A program made the position numbers and the translations under genes. From the NCBI RefSeq assembly GCF_003261055.1, contig NZ_CP030073.1, positions 2,046,001 through 2,110,000 of the forward strand: 64,000 bases of DNA, given 5' to 3'. Shown in pieces: positions 61,589 through 64,000 of this stretch (within the stretch, counting starts at the first letter, position 1; each line of letters starts with the position of its first letter). A model generated the notes under the pieces. It was not told the DNA's origin. It searched no databases and worked only from the letters and a program-made list of their open reading frames with translations. The DNA is from Streptomyces cadmiisoli. GTDB taxonomy: Bacteria > Actinomycetota > Actinomycetes > Streptomycetales > Streptomycetaceae.

Positions 61589-62605
61589 GTGGCGACGGTG
61601 GGCATGGGACGAACGGCGCGGGCGCGGCGCGCCGCCGCGGCGGTGGTACTGCTGGCGGCGGCGATGACGGCCTCCCTGACGACGGGCTGCACGAACGGCC
61701 GCGGCCCGGCCGACGACGGGCGCGGGCCCGCGACGACGCCCACACCGAGCCCGCGGCCCAGTGACTCCGGCGACGACGAGGCCGTCGCCGACGCCGGTCC
61801 GGTACTCGCCGTGAAGATCGACAACGTCCGCGGGGCCCGGCCGCAGACCGGCCTGACCGAGGCGGACGTCGTCTACGTCGAGCAGGTCGAGGGCGGGCTG
61901 AGCCGGCTGATGGCGGTGTACGCGAGCCGGCTGCCGAAGGTGGTCGGGCCGGTGCGCAGCGCCCGGGAGACCGACCTCGAACTGCTGCGCCAGTTCGACC
62001 GGCCGACGCTCGCCTTCTCCGGCGCCCAGCGCAAGCTGACCCCGCTGATCGACGGGGCCCCGCTGCGGGCCGAGCCGCCCGGCCGGACGTCGGGCGCGTA
62101 CTTCCGGGCCGCGGACGAGGCCGCCCCGCACAATCTGTACCTCCGCCCCGGGCGCGTGCTGCCGGAGGCCCCGGGCGCCGAGGCCCTGACCACCGGTTTC
62201 ACCTTCGGCGCGGCCCCGGCCGGCGGAACCGCGCAGCGGACCCGCACGGTGCGCTTCCCGGCGGCCCGCTTCACCTTCACCTGGTCCGCGGAACGAGGCC
62301 GCTATCTCGTCACGATGGACGGGACGCCCGCGACGACGGCCGACGGCACCCGGCTGGCTCCCGCGACCGTGGTGGTGCAGTACGTGCGCGTGCGCAGGTC
62401 GGAGTACTTCGACGCGCGCGGCAACAACACCCCGTTCAGCGAGACGGTGGGCACCGGGAAGGCACTGGTGCTGCGGGACGGCACGACGCACTCCGTGAAC
62501 TGGCGGCGCGCGACGGCCGGCGACGGCACCCGGTTCACGACCGGCGACGGCACGCCGGTGAACCTCGCCCCGGGCCAGGTGTGGGTCGTCCTGGTGAAGG
62601 CCTGA
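61589..62605 (+). CDS. DUF3048 lipoprotein
   Basis: A 338-residue predicted lipoprotein. The signal peptide ends in a lipobox ASLTTGC. A Pro/Thr/Ser-rich linker follows (GPATTPTPSPRPSDSGDD). The DUF3048 domain starts near VLAVKIDNVRGARPQTGLTE and includes GPVRSARETDLELLRQFDRP, RVRRSEYFDARGNNTPF and a late PVNLAPGQVWVVLV. Function unknown; relatives are extracellular in Gram-positives. Start uncertain: GTG at 61589 or ATG at 61604. Its stop abuts the stop of the convergent MarR gene without a gap. Confidence 0.83.
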   Translation: MATVGMGRTARARRAAAAVVLLAAAMTASLTTGCTNGRGPADDGRGPATTPTPSPRPSDSGDDEAVADAGPVLAVKIDNVRGARPQTGLTEADVVYVEQVEGGLSRLMAVYASRLPKVVGPVRSARETDLELLRQFDRPTLAFSGAQRKLTPLIDGAPLRAEPPGRTSGAYFRAADEAAPHNLYLRPGRVLPEAPGAEALTTGFTFGAAPAGGTAQRTRTVRFPAARFTFTWSAERGRYLVTMDGTPATTADGTRLAPATVVVQYVRVRRSEYFDARGNNTPFSETVGTGKALVLRDGTTHSVNWRRATAGDGTRFTTGDGTPVNLAPGQVWVVLVKA

Positions 62606-63070
62606 TCACGGATGCGCGGCATGGGACTCCGCGGGGTTGCGGAGTCCTTCCGCCGCGTCGGACACCCTGCGGATGAGTTCGAGGAACTGGGTCTGCTCGG
62701 CCGCGGACAGCGGCGCCAGGAGGACCTGGTTCATCCGGGCGGTGCGCACCGCGAGCTTGCGGTGGGCGCGCACGCCCTCGTCGGTCGCGCGCAGCAGGAA
62801 GCGGCGGCCGTCGCGGGGGTCGCGGGCCTTGTCCAGCAGTCCGCGACGGCCGAGGCGGCCGATCACCTCGGCGACGGTGGACCGGTCCAGGCCGACCCGC
62901 TCCCCCACCGAACGCTGATCGAGGCCCGGCTCGTCGACGAGCACGTCGAGGACGGCGAACTGCGGTGAGGTGATCTGCTCCGAGACCATCGTGTTCCACA
63001 GCAGGTGGTGCGCCTGCTGGAGCCGCCGGGCCAGATGCCCCGGGTGGTTGGCGAGGTCCGTCGCCGCCAT
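62606..63070 (-). CDS. pcaV: MarR-family repressor, PcaV-like
   Basis: A 154-residue winged-helix regulator. The DNA-binding segment is LDQRSVGERVGLDRSTVAEV followed by the wing DKARDPRDGRRFLLRAT. The N-terminal HLARRLQQAHHLLWNTMVSE matches, from memory, PcaV of S. coelicolor, which represses beta-ketoadipate (protocatechuate) genes and responds to protocatechuate. It is divergent from a CoA-transferase gene, with palindromic sites in between. Symbol is inferred from sequence memory and context. Confidence 0.8.
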   Translation of the reverse strand: MAATDLANHPGHLARRLQQAHHLLWNTMVSEQITSPQFAVLDVLVDEPGLDQRSVGERVGLDRSTVAEVIGRLGRRGLLDKARDPRDGRRFLLRATDEGVRAHRKLAVRTARMNQVLLAPLSAAEQTQFLELIRRVSDAAEGLRNPAESHAAHP

Positions 63071-63093
63071 GTCGGCTCCCCGTGGTCGATTCC

Positions 63094-63107
63094 GTCAGTG
63101 CACTGAC
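63094..63107. promoter_or_regulatory. PcaV-type operator, first site
   Basis: GTCAGTGCACTGAC is a perfect 14-bp palindrome, 23 bases before the MarR gene start. It is expected to mediate autorepression. Confidence 0.78.
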
Positions 63108-63223
63108 CATAGCGCGGTGGTGGCGTCGTGTCGCCGGGGCGGCGAGGGGCATGGCGATCACCCCGCCCGGGAATCCCGAGGTCTTGACGGCGCCACCGAC
63201 CGATGGGAGCGTGAAGAAAACTT

Positions 63224-63247
63224 CACTGATTTACTCAGTGCCCTGAG
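63224..63247. promoter_or_regulatory. PcaV-type operator, second site
   Basis: CACTGA (63224-63229) and TCAGTG (63235-63240) form an inverted pair, and CTCAGTGCCCTGAG (63234-63247) is a near-copy of the first palindrome. The site is 41 bases before the CoA-transferase start and should repress it. Confidence 0.72.
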
Positions 63248-63288
63248 CGATCGGGGTGCCGAAGCTCGGAAGAGATGGGGCCTGTCGA

Positions 63289-64000
63289 ATGGACAAGGTG
63301 GTGGCCACCGCCGCGGAGGCGGTGGCCGACGTACCGGACGGCGCGAGTCTGGCGGTCGGCGGCTTCGGGCTGAGCGGTGTGCCGGACGTGCTGATCCAGG
63401 CGCTCCACGAGCGTGCGGTGACCGGCCTGTCGGTGGTCTCCAACAACTGCGGGGCACTGGAGTCCGGCCTCGCGGTGCTGCTCGCCGCCGGGCGGATCGC
63501 GCGGGTGACCGGCTCCTACATCGGCGCGAACAAGGAGTTCGCCCGCCAGTACCTGGCCGGGGAACTGGAGGTGGAGCTGATCCCGCAGGGCACGCTGGCC
63601 GAGCGGCTGCGGGCCGGCGGCGCCGGGATCCCCGCCTTCTACACCCCGGCGGGCGTCGGCACCCAGGTCGCCGACGGCGGACTGCCCTGGCGCTACGACG
63701 GCTCCGGCGGCGTCGCGGTGACCTCACCGCCCAAGGAGGTGCGCGCGTTCGACGGCGTGGAGCACGTCCTGGAGCACGGCATCCGCACCGACTTCGCGCT
63801 CGTGCGCGCCGCCCGGGGCGACCGGCACGGCAATCTCGTCTTCAACAAGTCCGCCCGCAACTTCAACCCGCTCGCGGCGATGGCCGGGCGAATCACCGTC
63901 GCCGAGGTGGAGCGACTGGTCGAACCCGGCGAACTGGACCCGGACGCGGTGCACCTGCCCGGCGTCTTCGTCCAGCGCGTGGTGGCCCTCACACCCGAGC
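63289..64000 (+). CDS. pcaI: 3-oxoadipate/succinyl-CoA:3-ketoacid CoA-transferase subunit A, partial
   Basis: The first 237 codons of a family I CoA-transferase alpha subunit; the gene runs off the right edge. ADVPDGASLAVGGFGLSGVP (14-33) is the family CoA-transferase signature, with NNCGALESGLAVLLAAGRIA, YTPAGVGTQVADGG and NLVFNKSARNFNPLAAMAG following. In the beta-ketoadipate route it activates 3-oxoadipate with CoA from succinyl-CoA. The divergent PcaV-like repressor and operators support pcaI over a ketone-body enzyme. Confidence 0.85.
   Translation, partial: MDKVVATAAEAVADVPDGASLAVGGFGLSGVPDVLIQALHERAVTGLSVVSNNCGALESGLAVLLAAGRIARVTGSYIGANKEFARQYLAGELEVELIPQGTLAERLRAGGAGIPAFYTPAGVGTQVADGGLPWRYDGSGGVAVTSPPKEVRAFDGVEHVLEHGIRTDFALVRAARGDRHGNLVFNKSARNFNPLAAMAGRITVAEVERLVEPGELDPDAVHLPGVFVQRVVALTPE

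Overview
The window is a 64 kb piece of a Streptomyces chromosome. Evidence: very high G+C with strong G/C bias at third codon positions, many GTG and TTG starts, densely overlapping start and stop codons, and lineage-typical genes (an SsgA-like protein, a WhiB-like protein, a two-domain laccase of the SLAC type, an LPFR-motif small protein, twin-arginine exported enzymes). Three anchors recalled from memory (a hopanoid operon, idi, and SLAC followed by a PcaV-type MarR gene beside a CoA-transferase) occur in the same relative order as in S. coelicolor. The window is therefore probably syntenic chromosome-arm sequence, not a foreign island. No rRNA, tRNA, CRISPR array or prophage was seen.

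Region 1 (1-7532, minus strand) is a hopanoid operon read right to left: a possible 21-codon leader ORF, hpnC, hpnD, a 46-codon DUF6380-like ORF, hpnE, polyprenyl diphosphate synthase, squalene-hopene cyclase, hpnG, and the start of hpnH. Most junctions are ATGA, TGATG or GTGA overlaps. Idi at 17494-18087 makes DMAPP for the same isoprenoid flow.

Region 2 (7850-16164) looks like an unnamed cell-surface glycopolymer or glycolipid locus. It has a Wzm/Wzt-type ABC exporter, a family 2 glycosyltransferase, two CDP-alcohol phosphotransferases (one lacking the last catalytic Asp), a glycerol-1-phosphate-dehydrogenase-like enzyme, a LicC-like cytidylyltransferase, and a divergent galE. This is my main candidate for an undescribed system.

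Region 3 (16300-30760) holds housekeeping and accessory genes: a CDF metal exporter, idi, a HATPase regulator, an enoyl-CoA hydratase, a small LPFR protein, Tex, a putative glycolipid-binding protein, an ABC-F ATPase, an unknown protein, a D-amino-acid oxidase-like enzyme, a secreted Xaa-Pro peptidase-like hydrolase and a secreted M1 metallopeptidase.

Region 4 (30932-32386) is mobile. An IS630-family element whose transposase needs a -1 frameshift at an A7 run sits exactly on the TA border of a 195-bp MITE-like element. The MITE end supplies the stop codon of a PfkB-family kinase, which is translationally coupled to a macrodomain protein.

Region 5 (34027-44886) includes a MerR regulator, a beta-oxidation operon (CaiB-type CoA-transferase, thiolase, FadB-type bifunctional enzyme), an MmcQ/YjbR protein, a saccharopine-dehydrogenase-fold enzyme, a 48-residue membrane protein, endonuclease V, and an SsgA-like protein.

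Region 6 (44949-53090) has an ABC-F gene behind a long structured leader with a strong promoter and a possible three-codon ORF, a UvrA-like remnant, DDAH, an acyl-ACP desaturase behind three tandem 15-bp operator-like repeats, a WhiB-like gene, a LacI regulator with a probable operator, and SLAC.

Region 7 (53261-57978) is a two-gene secreted redox module: a ThuA plus sugar-dehydrogenase-like protein, coupled to a cupredoxin plus OmpL47-like plus DUF1080 protein. Region 8 contains an archaeo-eukaryotic-primase-type LigD polymerase, an ATP-dependent DNA ligase, a zinc alcohol dehydrogenase, a DUF3048 lipoprotein, and the edge of a pca (beta-ketoadipate) cluster with a PcaV-like MarR protein and palindromic operators.
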